64,000 bases of DNA from Scortum barcoo. Lineage: Eukaryota > Chordata > Actinopteri > Centrarchiformes > Terapontidae. The notes under the pieces are model-generated. The model was not told the origin of the DNA. It searched no databases and saw nothing but the letters and a program-made list of their open reading frames with translations. Below are positions 22,138 through 35,535 of the stretch, piece by piece (position 1 is the first letter of the stretch; each line of letters starts with the position of its first letter). The stretch lies in contig CM041548.1 of NCBI GenBank assembly GCA_023238725.1, forward strand, positions 9,968,752 through 10,032,751. Direction: 5' to 3'. Both the position numbers and the translations under genes were made by a program.

Positions 22138-22142
22138 GAAGA

Positions 22143-23949
22143 CAAGAAAACAAATATGTCAGACAAAATCCACCGAAGTTAACTTTCTTCTTACTGAGAA
22201 AAAGATAGATAGATAAAATCACTGATGGGAAGTGTGTGCATGCATATGTGTGTGTGTCTCACTGAATGACAGGAGCTGGCATCTCGCTCTTTACTGAAAC
22301 TGGTACACTATTTTTAGAGCCTGAATGTTTTCTTCCTGTTGAGAGCTCAAGGAGATCGAAAGGAATGATTCACATCTGAGACTCATTCAAGGACTCATTA
22401 AAACTGTGGATAATCATTCCCGCACTGCACAGTACTGTATTATTATTACGAAGAAAAGCCCAACCTCCTGGGAAAGAATGACACGCACCGGTGCTGCTCT
22501 TCCACACATATCTTTTGTGCTGGCCCAAGGCGGCAGAGATATAAGATGTATAAACTTCTATCCAGCTAAGTGGATAAAGAGAAGAGTTAGCAGTAGGTGC
22601 CTGGAACTATGGTGTCCCTGGAGGCCCATTATAAGCTTCTCAGTGGTGCCATCCACCCTCAGTGTGGCTCTGAATCATTAGGAGATGTATGGCTGCCGGC
22701 CCGTAATGAGTGTAGCACTGGGCAAATGTCAATCTGTCATCACTCCCAGGAGAGGAGAGGAGTGAGGGAGATCAAAAGTGCCGCGGGCCACTTGGAGATT
22801 GCCTTCGTATCTCAGATGCTTGAGTGTAGGTGTGACAGCATCAAGTTAGACAGTGACTCCGCTGTTGTATTGTTTCCTAAAGGATTCAGGAGTTATTGAG
22901 ATACACTCGTACGGGCTAGGAATAACTGAAGTGCTTTTACTCCATGATTTCTGAAGCTGCATTGTCACATGTCTCAGTCTATTGGTTGATTGCACCAATT
23001 TCCTGTGCACAAAAGGGACAAACACTAAACATTCACTGTACTCCCAATAGTGTTTCTATCACAGCGGTGTGTATTCCTGATGATCAGCCCTGCACCTAGA
23101 ATTTCATTCAATTCATTTAGCAGCTGAAACTGCAACAACTCAGTCAGAGCAAACCCCATAACTAATTATCAACTAATAGAAATAGCTTCTGGTCTTGTTT
23201 GCTTATATAGGTCATTTAGAGACATCAGTATTACATTAAGATTTTTCATGACCAGTTAAAAACTCCATAGACTGCTTTTAGAGCTATTTGAATTTAATTT
23301 AAATTTTAGAGTATTTTGTCAAATGTAATTCACCATTCGTTTATTTTAACATTATCTATGTATGTGTCTGGTTTTGAATTTTCTCACTTATACTGAAGAG
23401 AATCTGAACGAGAGTCACAGGCACATCTATAAAGTCTCTGTGCTGGGTAACACACAGAGAGCACAAAGAGATGAAAAATACCCACACATTGCTATGTGGT
23501 TTCTATTTTCATTCAGTTTTCATTTTCAGTTCTCTTGCTATCTAGAACCGAAGCAAGACGACCTGCTGACCAAGAGGACGAGAGTATTATATTTCTTTTT
23601 GTATTTTATTTCTATTTGTATTCTATTTCTATTTGTATTATATTTCTTTCTATATTCTGTAATATATTTTGGATTATTTTAGTTTTATATTTTATCTTAT
23701 ACACTATTTTCTGTTCCTATACCTTGAACTTTAGCCATTTTTACTTGTGTGATTTAATTTCTATATATTTTAAGCTTTGTTAGAGGGAGCTTGGTACTCA
23801 AGAATATCATTGCCAACGACTGCTCCATGGAATTGCTGTTTACATGACAAATAAAATCTTGACTATTGATGCGTGACTCTTGACTGGTTGCCTTCAGTGA
23901 CACTCACTTCAAGATTTTTACTGTGTGCAATATATAAAAATTTACTTGA
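22143..23949. other. Intergenic DNA, no gene recognised
   Basis: Mostly unremarkable sequence. It contains one LINE tail (about 23560-23875, listed separately) and no supported coding exon. Confidence 0.4.
23560..23875 (+). mobile_element. 3' tail of a CR1/L2-type LINE (second copy)
   Basis: TATTT-rich sequence leads to GAGGGAGCTTGGTACTCAAG, then ATATCATTGCCAACGACTGC, ATGACAAATAAAATCTTGAC and a short TTGAC-type end. This matches the layout of the tail at 8465-8692. The 5' boundary is uncertain. Confidence 0.55.
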
Positions 23950-24375
23950 GCACAGGCGTGGAAAGTAACTGTGCATTTAGTCGTGCATTTAGTCATGCAC
24001 AATTGTGAGATACTTAAATGCCACTTTGTACTTTTACTGCACTACATTTATTAGACATCCACAGCTATTAATTGCTTGTTATAGACTAAAGTCCAGTACA
24101 AAGAGTAGTTCAAATTAACTCCACAAAAGTAAAATGCTGTGTACACGTGAATGCATCATACTCTCTAAATAGGGTCATTTTTCATGTTTACTTTTGATGC
24201 ATTAACTACATTTTGAAGACAGTACTGCAGTTTTATCCAAGTAAATGCAAGACTGATTACATTGTACATTAACCCGTTGAATTTAAGCTGCTGCACTGAC
24301 AGTTTGATAACAGTATGTAACACGATAATCAGTTCAAAGGTCCAGTTACTCACTTTTCAGAGCTTTCAGGGGTCA
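23950..24375. repeat. Dispersed repeat, family B (copy 1)
   Basis: It starts with GTGGAAAGTAACTGTGCATT and includes TTTGTACTTTTACTGCACTA and TGTTATAGACTAAAG. This is a very common percomorph interspersed repeat recognised by its GTACTTTTACT motifs. Related copies lie near 52.1 and 62.3-62.9 kb. Confidence 0.6.
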
Positions 24376-26719
24376 CCTTCAGTGGTGTTTAGATACGGTG
24401 TGTAACTTGTAATATATAATAGATTTCGGCACATTTCTGCGCATATGTTTACGTGCACAAACACACAGAGACAGACGCTGATGCAGTTTTGGGATGCAAA
24501 ATATAGCATAGACAGCAGTCTGCCACCTCAGGCAGTCATGTGAGAGGAGACCCTGGACCCTGTTACACACACACATCATTAACTCACAGTATCAAACACA
24601 CACACACACACACACATACACTCACAATCACACTGAGCAATTTTCAGGGATTATTAACCACGTATTTCAGATGGATTATCAGTGCAGCACAAGAAAACAG
24701 ACACACACACAAACACATACACAAAGTCGTGTTTCCTTCACTTTAGAGGAAATAACATTGACTTACATTCATGTCCTTACCCTAACTATAACTCTAATTC
24801 TTGCCCGAAGTGCTTATCTTACCATGCCTCTTCTAACCGTAGCTTAAACCCAGACTTAACAGTAACCTTAAACCAAGTCTTTACCATAACATGTAATGAT
24901 TTACATTATGGGGCTTGCATTTTCCCAAAAGGATGGAGAGTTCCCAAAATGTGTGTAAAGAGAGCAGCATGTGAAAAAAAAAAAAAAAAAAACACACACA
25001 CACAGTATCTACTGTATACCTCAGAAAAGCTTGTTAGTGTGTGTAAACTTTTGTGCCTGAATCCCACTTCTGTCCGTCCAAAGACTCCAGATGTGGTGTG
25101 TCCACACCTCTGCCTGTTCCTCTGAAAATCGTTGGAGCGGATATGGCTGAGCTCCAGAAGTTTCCATGCTCACGCACACACACACTGTAACTGCTATGTT
25201 GTCAAAGAGGAGTGTGGATTATTCATTGCCTATTTCCTGTTGCATATTTTGGAAAAAACAAACAAAAAAAAAAAACATTTGCCTCCCTTTCTCGGTCAAA
25301 GAGTGAGCTTAAGGCAGTAGAGGTTGTATTTCACCTCCTGCTGATGACTTGGGGAAAGTGCCTGAACATGAGAGGATGGTGTGTATAGGTGTGTGTCTGT
25401 GTCTCTCTGTGTGTGTGTGTATGTGTGTGTGGAACAGGGTTGGGTTGTCAGGAAAAGGAGGGGAGAGGGGAGGGACGGAAAAGCGACGATAAGACCCCAA
25501 TGGAAGGACGAGCGAGGACAGCAGAGGAATGAAGGGGGAGAGCAGCTGAGGGATGAGAGAGGAGGAGGAGATGAAGAGAGATTACGCAACCAATCAATAG
25601 ATTCTTACTGTGTGAGCTCTGACAAAGACAACCAATTCTAAAATCAATTCACCCTCTGAGGTTCACAGCGAAGGGGGGCCTCCTTTCTCCAGCCCTCAAT
25701 TTCTTGCTATTTTGCTTTTTTTTTCTCTTTTTCAATGTCTTCTCGTTCAAACCATACATAGAAGCCGCACACACTCCGGCTCCCATTTCATCACCACCTG
25801 ACTGTAGCTGTAGCCAGCTTTCCCTCTGTCAGCTCTTGACAAGGCGCCAAACTTGCTGAGCACACGATGAGACAGTGTTGGTCATGGAAAGCCAAAGGTC
25901 ACATGACAGTCTTGCTTCATTAATGCCTTTGCAGAGTGAGAGGTTAAGTAAAAGGACAAACTTGGATGCCAAATAGCACTCATTTGTGGTGTTAGTGGGC
26001 TAAAAGCCAGAGAGGACGAGCGTTTCATACCTCCGACCTTTGACTCCAATGTGACGGGAGCTTTTGATCACACGTCACATCTGTCAGGAAGCATGAAGCA
26101 GAGCTTCATTTCCTGTTTCATAACGCAAGCAAAGCATTCATTCTTACTTTTGTGTGTTTGTGTGTGTGTGTGTGTGTGCTGGCTCCGAGTGTTGAGCATG
26201 CAGCATGAAAATGTACATTTCTTCAGACTGCTGGGCATGATGTTGAAGTCAGTGCCAGGAGGCTGGTGGAGGAATGCCCTTGAACGGAGGACAAAAACAA
26301 CACAGCCACCCGCCTACCCACACCACACACATTAAAACACACCACACATGGGTTGGCATCACTCCCAGTCTTCCAACAAGCAATCTGACTCAAAGAAAGA
26401 GAAAGAGAAAGCCTCTTACTGCCAGTCAACATTCACTCTCGGCTAAATGTGGGATTTTGTTTATTGCCAGTTACAAAGAAAGGTCCTTGTTACTACCAAA
26501 TCAGAAGAGTGAAACCAAAGGAAGGCGAGACAGACCAAGACGGAAACAAAAACTGAGAGAGATAGAGGATATTAAAGAAAGAAAAAACATTGAAAGTTCA
26601 TACATTAACTATAAGGAAGTAGGAATTACTCATATTCATTATCTTGCCAGAGGTTTGTCTCATGTCTGTGCATTATTATTATTATGGAGCGACAGCACAC
26701 ACTCCAGAGATGGTTGGCT
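24376..26719. other. Intergenic DNA, no gene recognised
   Basis: Several CA/TG runs (about 24595-24616, 24695-24725, 25001-25012, 26153-26178) and two poly-A runs. No coding exon is supported. Confidence 0.4.
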
Positions 26720-27000
26720 TTGTTTAGCATGAACACTGGAAGTAGGGGTAAACAGCTAGCCTGGCTCTCCCTGAGTTAAAAAATATCTGCCTATAAGTGC
26801 TTCTGCAGTTTTCAAATTGAAGGAATACATTTGAGAAATACACTTCTTCACTGTCTTACAAAGAGTCAGATGAGAAGATCAATATCTCTTTCATGTCTGT
26901 ACGCTAAATATGAAGATACCACCAGCTGCAGGCCAGCTTCCTGGCTCTTTCCAAAGGTAGCAAAATCCAAATGCCAGCACCTCTAAAGTTCATTAATTAA
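26720..27000 (-). repeat. Dispersed repeat, family A (copy 3, reverse orientation)
   Basis: In reverse complement it contains the family landmarks: AGAGGTGCTGGCATTTGGAT at the right end, CTACCTTTGGAAAGAGCCAG, a GATCTTCTCATCTGACTC block, and AAGTGTATTTCTCAAATGTA. A further core (GAGCCAGGCTAGCTGTTTAC in reverse) stands at about 26745-26772. It is the fullest copy in the window. Confidence 0.6.
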
Positions 27001-30000
27001 CATGTCACACAGTATGGCTATATACATTTTTGAATGTGTGTGTGTGTCTGTGTATTGTCTCATATGCAGTTGAAAACTCCAATAATCTATTCTCCCTGCG
27101 GACACACTTAGACACACAGTTGAGCAGCTGGTGCCTCTCATCGCTGCATTGTTCTGCTTATTAAGGTCATAAGTCAGAGATAAAAGGTGCTTGTTAGCAG
27201 TCAAATGTGCGTTAAAAAGTCTAAGGTGGTGTCTAATGATGCTGCATCAATTTGAGGGCATTCTGCCGTGATCAATACTTTTCTTATAGCACTCATGTTT
27301 CAGTACAGACAGTGCAATAAGAATAACATTCAGTCATGCCCTGTGACATTTATGAAGATGCTGAGCAGAGCCGCCTCGCTTTGATTTTGTATCAAGGTGG
27401 TAAGAGAAAAAGATCTGAGTGTTGGTGTTTGGACAGCAGGCGCTTCAGTTGCAAAGATTTAATTGATGCACAACTTGCTCATGTTTCAAAAGGAACAGTG
27501 TGTAAAGTGATATTTGCTTTCAGATCTGTGGGAAAGATATCAGTAAATTGTGGTCCACAGCACATATTTTATGAGCATGATGCTTGTGTGTTATTGCAGT
27601 GTTTAAGAAAAAACAGAAGAGCAACTCTTCACGTCATAGCAGGACGTGTTCAGACCGTCAGCAAGAACAGTTCATTCAACTACACAGAGAGGGATATTAT
27701 AGTAGGGTTGCAGCACACAACCCATTTGTACATTTGTATATTGATAAACCAAACCAAATATTTAGATAACATACATTAAATGCTTTAGAAATTAGTAGAA
27801 AGTAGCATAACTCTTTCACCTTACCAGTTATGACCGTCTGATTTTACACATCAAAGGCTGTTTACAGGTAGTGGAGAATACTGCTGCATATATGAATCAA
27901 GTTGTATAAGGCTCCAAAAGGAGCTACTTATATTCTTAAAAATGACCTTAAGTGATGTCATGTGAGGCAGAAAAACACTCGAAGTTTAAAAGTGAAAGTG
28001 TTAGACAGAAATTGGCTCATCACCACTCTGCAGGCTGAGGCCACATTAGCTGCTACTGAAGCACTAACACACCAGCGTTACAGTGACATTGTGGGTAATG
28101 TAGGTGGCAGCTTTTGACAAGGAAGAGGAATGTGTTGAATAAAAAAGACATTATCTCTTTTGCACTTTAGAATACTAGGTTGCTACTACAGAATATCTTT
28201 TGACAGCTCCACTCAATCAGAGAGAGTAATGTCTTTCCTTTAAGTCCACTTAAACAAAAGTGAAAATATCCCACACAGGTGTCTTTTATCTGAGTTCTGC
28301 TTTCTTTTAATACACCTATCATGTATTTAGGTGTGCAAAAAACATACAGCAGTATTTTTCAACCTTTAATCCCACTAAAAAGAAGGTGAATCTAACTATC
28401 TATGTGTGAAACATTGGGATAAATCTATGTTATGAAATTACACAGTTCACTTTATCTCATCAATCTAGGTAACTTTAAATGAATTACCACCGAGGAAAAG
28501 GTTTCTGCAGAGAATGTAACCAGAGGAGTCATAATTTATTTGTGAAAAGTTCAGTGTTTCAACGGCAGAGTGCAATATCAACAGCAGCAGCAGTACCTTA
28601 TCAGCTGTCAGCAGCTGTAAGCCTTTTTTTTTTAGCTGCATCTGTGTCACAGATGAACAGTCCAACAAGGACCCAATGAAAAATTGAAGCCTCTTAAAAC
28701 TTAATTTAAAAGCGCATGCAGAATAGTCTTTTGTGCGATAAACACAACATCCATTATCATTAGTCATGACCAGATATTGTAATTAAAGGAAGCTGCTGTA
28801 GTTACTGGTAACGTGAGCGAGAAAAAAAAAACAAAACAGTGAAAATCTACACCTGCCTGTCGATTAGCCGTCTGTTTCTTTGCATGTCTGTCAGTATGCT
28901 TTTGTTCCTCACATTTCGTCTGTTTGTTTGGCCCTCCCTCCTTCATTCTCTCCCCTGATGTGACCTGACTCACTTGTCAGTAAGAGGTGATGTGTTTGTT
29001 GTGGTTACAGTGTTGCCCTTACAATTTAAACACCCATTCTCATCCATCTCGATAAAGCGCATGCACAAACGAACACACAGGGTGCCGGAAGTCTCTTGAC
29101 TTATCCTGACATGACCACAGCGCTGGCTTTCTGTGGTTTAGTCCTTTTATTATTGAGCTGATCTTTATTTTGGAGTCATGAAAAATAAAAGTAAAAGGAT
29201 GCAAACAGCTACAGAAGAGTATGTGAGAGAATGTGTCAAAACCGATTATAGTAACGGTTGAAAAGGTGTAGTATGAAGCCAGAGCTTATTACACAATACA
29301 CTTATCACAATATAAGATGTTTCTACAAAATACCATATATAAATATCACAAATCACACAGGGAGGGAGAGACAAGGACAACATGCAAATAATACAGAAAG
29401 ACAAGAGGAGAGGGTGAGTTTGGTGGAGGACGAAGATCCAGATCGAAACATCTGGAGTCAGCTGGAGGGGGAGGTCCCAGGACAGCAAAGAGCAAAGAGA
29501 GAGAGCCAGAGTGAAAAGAGAGGACAAGGAGGAGAAACCAGAGAGAGAGAGAGAGAGGCACACACGCTGACACAGCTGTGCTGGTGGGGCACAAACAAAC
29601 AGAGTGTTGGAGAGATTTGGTGGTTTTCTGAAAGTTTACAGTACTCTGGTCGGATGGACAAACATGGATTAGAAGTACAAGGCTCAATAGATTCAAACTC
29701 CCATTGAGAAAGAGATTCATGTAACCAAACGCTGGATTTGAGAATAGCAAAAACAACACGAGCAAACAGAAACATGCATAACTGAGTGTGCACTTGTGTG
29801 AGTGATCAAAGTGAATGGTAAGGCAGACAATGCAAGGTCTCATGTGGGAGACATATTGATGTGATTGAGTGGTCAGTTGTTGAGTAGGAGTCATTTTCTC
29901 TGTGCCAACTTTTATTTATAGAGAATGGAAACAATGCTGGTGGATATTTGTGTCACTTTTACAGTGGATTTCAATTTAATAAAAAATAAGACGCTGATAA

Positions 30001-30264
30001 CACTCGGGGGGTATGAATACATACGTCTTTCTAACAATCTTTCTAATATTTTCCTGCTCTTCTTTTAAAAAACAATTGTCCCAAATGCTCAAACAATGGC
30101 TGTTAGACTTTGTGTTGCCACTGTTAAAACTGTTTTGAATCTGTTTCCTGCATTTCCTAAGTTGTACCTCTCAGCTCTTGAGCAGCATCTGCTGTGTGGG
30201 CAGCAGCCCTGCCAAGTAAACAAGCCTTCTTATTAACTATTAAACACTTCACAGCAGGGACCAC

Positions 30265-30299
<35 letters not shown>

Positions 30300-31861
30300 C
30301 ACACTCAAACGTATTAACACAGAGATGCACAAATGCAAGTACGTTGGGAGAGTCCCAGTGCAGAGTCAGTGGCCTCCGTTTTCCTCCAGTCACAGTGAAA
30401 TTGGATCTCTCGCTTTCCATCCTCTGAAAGGAGGTTGTACACTTAAACACACCGCTCCACGTCCCTCTTGGCCTCTAATGGACGGACAGATGAATGACTT
30501 AGTAAGCAGAGTGTGAGCCAACCTGATTCAGCTCCACTATCGGCCACTGAGACCTTCAAACATGCACTCTCCGGTGTGTAGGGTCATGTGAGTGGCTAAG
30601 AAACCGTCTTTTAGCTGAATTAAGGACTCAGGTCTACGCTGAATCTCTATGTGCTCCAAAAGTCCTTTACCCTGACCTTTGACTTGCATCTGTAAAATAA
30701 TAATAGGCACTATCATCAAAGGCAAAAGTGCTCCATCATTTCCTGTGTGTCCCCTGAATGCTCTTTTCTTTTGTCAGCATGACAGTTTAGAGAACAGAGA
30801 AAGAAGAAAAAAGACGCTTTTGTCCCCTCTCCGCCCACCGTGTCATGATGATTGTTTACAAGGTGGCACCACAAGAGGGCCCTGTCACACAGTCAGAGCT
30901 TGTCAGTGTCCACAATGAGCATAATTATGAACAGCAGAGAAGCGAAAGATCACAACGTAGTGGAAGGGTGGCTTACCTTACATCTTTTACTGTACATTTC
31001 AATTGTAGTGATCAATTTGTTCATTTGTTAAGTGTTATAAAGCTGAACTGGATTGCAGTTTAAGGCTGCAACTAGCAACTATTTGCATTCAATAACCCAA
31101 ATTCATTCAGTTTCATTCAGTCATAAGAAGCACAGACAAACTGCAAATCCTCTCATTTGAGAGACTGGAAAGAGAGAAACTGTGGCAATTTTGCTTGATT
31201 TAATTAACAAAAATTAGTACACCAGTATAAACAATCTGACACTGTCACATATAATCATGTATGCATAGAGCAGAGTACTACAATGAGGTAAAACTAGGAC
31301 TACTTTTGTACACTGTGAGGCAGATGGGAGGCTGATTTTGGTGAAAACCGTGGGTGTGTGCATCAACTCTAAAGGTGAAAAGTTTGCCTTGATGTTTTCA
31401 TTCTCCACCTCTCTCCTGGCCGAACCCTGACCACATGCAGGAGCAGCCCACTGAATGACACAGAAACTAGTTCACCCAGGAAGGAAACTCCCTCTTTTCC
31501 CAAAGGATGTCAGTCCAAAGTCCACTACAGCAGCTGTGTGTTTGTGTGCATGTTTTCTATGGGAGAGACAGAGGAAAGAGGGAGACTGTGTCAATAGACA
31601 CATATTAGCTGACTCTCTCAAGTGTACTGCAGAGCATCAAAGGCTGAGTTTCATACTGATACTCACAACTGCTTTTTTAATAAAAACAAAGCCCCCCTCT
31701 CTTCCTTTCTCACAGGAGCCCCGGTTTCTTTAACATTCACAAGTCTGCTGCCGGTATGGAAGGGATCAGAGAACTGCTGAAACACAAACTACTTATAGTT
31801 TTAGTTCTGCTGAAGGATGACATGTCCATGAATGACGCATAGGGAGGGACACACGCACTCG

Positions 31862-31895
<34 letters not shown>

Positions 31896-34800
31896 CATAA
31901 ACTCATACCATCAACACTGCTGCTTAGACAAATAAATTTACGGATCGACACACACACCCACACACAGTTGTAGAGTGATGCAATAGCTTCCTGGAGCTGC
32001 TGTTTCCCAGAGTGAATAACTGAGTGTCACGCTCAGCCATCTGTAGGACTGTACATACAGTGGATACAGAGCAACAAAAGAAACACAAATCTATTTACAC
32101 CACACCCGGTACTCCCATTATACTCCTCTGCGTCATCAGATATGCCCCTCTGACCTGGTTGTTTGGTTATCAGTATGTTTTTTTGCGCGCTTAAAGGAAT
32201 GTTCAAAGTAAGTACAAAGAATTAGCATGTATCCCTTTAATTTCACAAAAATACTTAATGCAAAACATCTAGTTTCCATTTCCCTTAAAGGCTGCCTCCT
32301 CCTGCTACATGTGTGGGATCAAAGATGTCTTTCTTTTTCTTTGATGAAGAATGTTTGAAACCCTATCTTCTTTGATTCCTTTTTCCTCATGACACGGGCC
32401 ACCTGCACTTGCAGAAATCGTGTATTATAATGACTGGTTGACCAACAGTTCAAGGTGTGAGCATTTATTTCAGTGCAAATTGCAAGCCCATGTGTCAAAA
32501 ATAGTTCTTTTTCTTCTTCGTGTACTTTGTACTTTTGTACTGGCCATGTGCATGTAAATTACAGTGATATTTCATAGAGAGTATTATAGAGACTTTGCAT
32601 TAATATGATATGTACACTGAAATAGTTTTCTGAGGCTCTTTGAAATCATTTTACCAATATTAAACATTCATGGTTCACCAATGCACAACAAAGAAGTATT
32701 AACCTTATTTGCAGGTGTACTGGAACAACAGTATCTTCCTCTTTCATTGCTATTTCCTGCTACATCAGACAATGTTTCAAAGGTGAAAGGTTGGTACAGC
32801 TGAGAGTAAAATAAAGGAAGCATTATATGAACACTAAATAGCGTGGAGTATGATGAGGCCGCCTTCCTGTTATTTTGAGGTGCACTTATTTTATGAACTA
32901 TGCAATCTCACCTGACATTTCATAAACAGATAACACAGATAACAGATGCATTTGAACTCACAATGAAATACCAACTTGGCAGCTAAGTTATTTATACTTT
33001 GCTATAAAGGTGAAACTCAGCTTATTGTTTACTGTCCCTGGTATCACAATTGAATTAACTGGCCTGCACTTGCCTGGAAGGAAGGAGGCAAAGTGCCAGC
33101 AGGTGAAACAGAAAACTGATGCAGTGTGGTAATTTGATGGATTTCCCCAAACATTTTCCCTGACAGTGACTCTGTCTTCAAACATGTTAAACTAGCTCTA
33201 TTGTTTTGTCTTGTTCTTCAGTGACACACAAAAACATTTTTTCACCATCTTCAACGGGGCCACAGAAATGTTTGTCCTCCTCTTCTGCCATGGCTACACT
33301 TACAAACACTTGTTTGTCTTTGTTTCTGCTTTTGAAGGTTAAACCACTTCCTGTAAGGTAGAACATGATTTTCCATATGTGACTCCCTATCCATCTAATA
33401 CTGACTGTAACATGGCGAAGAAATGTTTTTACTATGATCTTTGTCTAACGTTCTGTTAAAAGTTGAGGATTTAGCCAATGAGCTAAAAAGCTCCTGCTCT
33501 GGTCTTTTGATCGATACAAATGATCTATGTGAGTCTGAGCAGGGCAGGATTCACTTCTTCAGATATTTTTTAAACAACTTTGCTCAGACACAAATGACAA
33601 TATAACACGCACTGCAACCACGTAATTCTGCACATCAAGTCTGTAATTTTTTTGGCCCTAGGAGATGTGACCTGTAACTCCGCAGCCCTGAGTGGGAAAT
33701 CAGAACAATAACCCCACTAAGGAGACATTACTCATCTGTGGTGGGTGTATTACCTGGAAATCAGAGCCGGTTTCCAGGAGTGCTTGGTCACTACACATCA
33801 CACAGTTAGTTGTGTCGGGGAAATGTAACCTGGGTGGAGATTCAGAATGTGGGTGTGTATGTGTGGACTCGGCTGCAAGCTGAACCACAGGGTGGTATAT
33901 CATCGGGGCTCCTCCCTGCTACTACCCTGCAGTCCAAACTGTGTTATTCCCCTGAATATAGACGCTGTGGCTGAAAGTCCTTGAGACCAATGACTGCTCT
34001 CCCTTGCTGCCTCCCTTCCTCTCTCTCACTTTTTTACTCATAGTGAGGCAGGCACTGAGCCGGAAAGCAGCTCTGCTGGCCTTGATAGAATTACAGTCAG
34101 AAAGTGCACAGCCGATGTCACCCAGGATGTGGGTGAGAAATTATGGGACTCTCCAAGACCCCCTGCTGAGAGGAAAAGGGCGCAATGAGGAGGATAGATA
34201 ACCAGCCTCACAAAGCACTATCTCGCATTGCATTTCACTTTCACATTTCAAGGACAAATGAGCATGTGTTTCTGAAATGTTCCACAAAGACTACAGTGAC
34301 TACAGTGGTCATCCTACATGATTTCATCAAGAGAAATGCAAAATGAAAGTGTTTAAAGGAAGACTCCACTACTTTATCTAACTTTGTATATTGTGTTGAT
34401 AACATTTGTACATACTTATTTATCAGAGCTCTTTTAATTTGTCTTGCATGCACCATGAGCTGATCAAAGTTATTTCTTTGATTGAAATGAAAATAAAATC
34501 ATGTCAAGTTTTGGAACTATAAAGATGGTCCCAACCATAGAAACCTGTTTTTTTCCCACAAACAATCTTAAAGTGGCACTGGTTTTACATGAAAAGTTCA
34601 GTTTACTCATCATGAGGATGCTCCACATGTGAAAACAGTTATACCATTGACCTTTGACAATGCAGATTTGCCATGTAAAGCTAAAGGGTGTGGGTATTAA
34701 TCAGGGATGAAGAGTCAAGCAAATTGATCCAGTGTGATCTAGGGAGATTATCCCTCAATATTATGAAACTGCAACACCAAGTCGCTGGTTTGCCTTTTAG

Positions 34801-35439
34801 CTGAAAGTCAGCTTTTTAGCTTTTCGCACCTAACTGCACCTCATGGTCTTAGTTGTCATCACAGGACACCTATTGACAAGTATGAAACTTGACAATAGAT
34901 GATCATTACAGGTCACAATGCCTGTCTCTTTTCAGGCTGTGTTTGGTGCTGGATGTGAATATCCCCCTTGATCTTTCTCTGGCACTTACTTCTCGTCACT
35001 GACATTTGAGCCCTTCCCAATTGTTGCTTTTACTGATTCTCTTCTGGTGTTCACAGACAGATGTTTCCGGTGTTCATTCAGTCATTCAGGGTCCACGCCG
35101 TTCCACCGGTGTAATGTTCCCTATAGTTGTCACGGATGACCGGGAGAGGGGTGGTCCTCTTTGGGGTTTACCAGCAGAAATCTTGTGGGGTTGAATGGTT
35201 TGTGCTAAATATTATGCCCAGCCACTTGGGGAAGTCCCAGATGACTGACTTAGGTCACGTGATGACTCCCTGAGTGAGAGAGTTCCAAGGTACAAGGAAC
35301 AGTAACTTCCTGGAGTCTCTGTTAGTAACCTGGCAACTGGACCAATAAAAAGTCTGGCACATAACGGGACCAGTAAAACAGGAATTTCTTGTCTTTATAC
35401 TTCAGTGTTTTTTTTGTGTGGATAAAAGAACTGTTAATT
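27001..35439. other. Gene-poor intergenic DNA
   Basis: Long stretch without a recognisable exon. It holds CA microsatellites at about 30267-30297 and 31863-31899 and many short low-complexity open frames. The macc1 gene, expected here from the human gene order, was not found. Confidence 0.45.
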
Positions 35440-35535
35440 AGTAGGCTTTAGAGGTGCTGGTAGGTGGATTTTGTTTCCTCTGGCTGTTTTCTCCTGTTTC
35501 CAGTCTTTGTGCTAAACCAAGTTAATATTTAGACT
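35440..35535 (+). repeat. Dispersed repeat, family A (copy 4)
   Basis: TTAGAGGTGCTGGTAGGTGG followed by ATTTTGTTTCCTCTGGCTGT and GTTTCCAGTCTTTGTGCTAA matches the head and core of the family. Confidence 0.55.

Noticed and set aside
27336..27779. 147-residue open frame beginning with ATG
   Set aside because: No recognisable domain, no splice context or neighbours, and its length is within chance expectation for a 64-kb window.
29258..29894. Overlapping 149- and 182-residue frames on opposite strands
   Set aside because: Both come from a purine-rich GAGA tract and lack family similarity.
35006..35194. Leucine-rich signal-peptide-like open frame
   Set aside because: The frame starts at TTG rather than ATG, has no downstream domain and no supporting exon structure.
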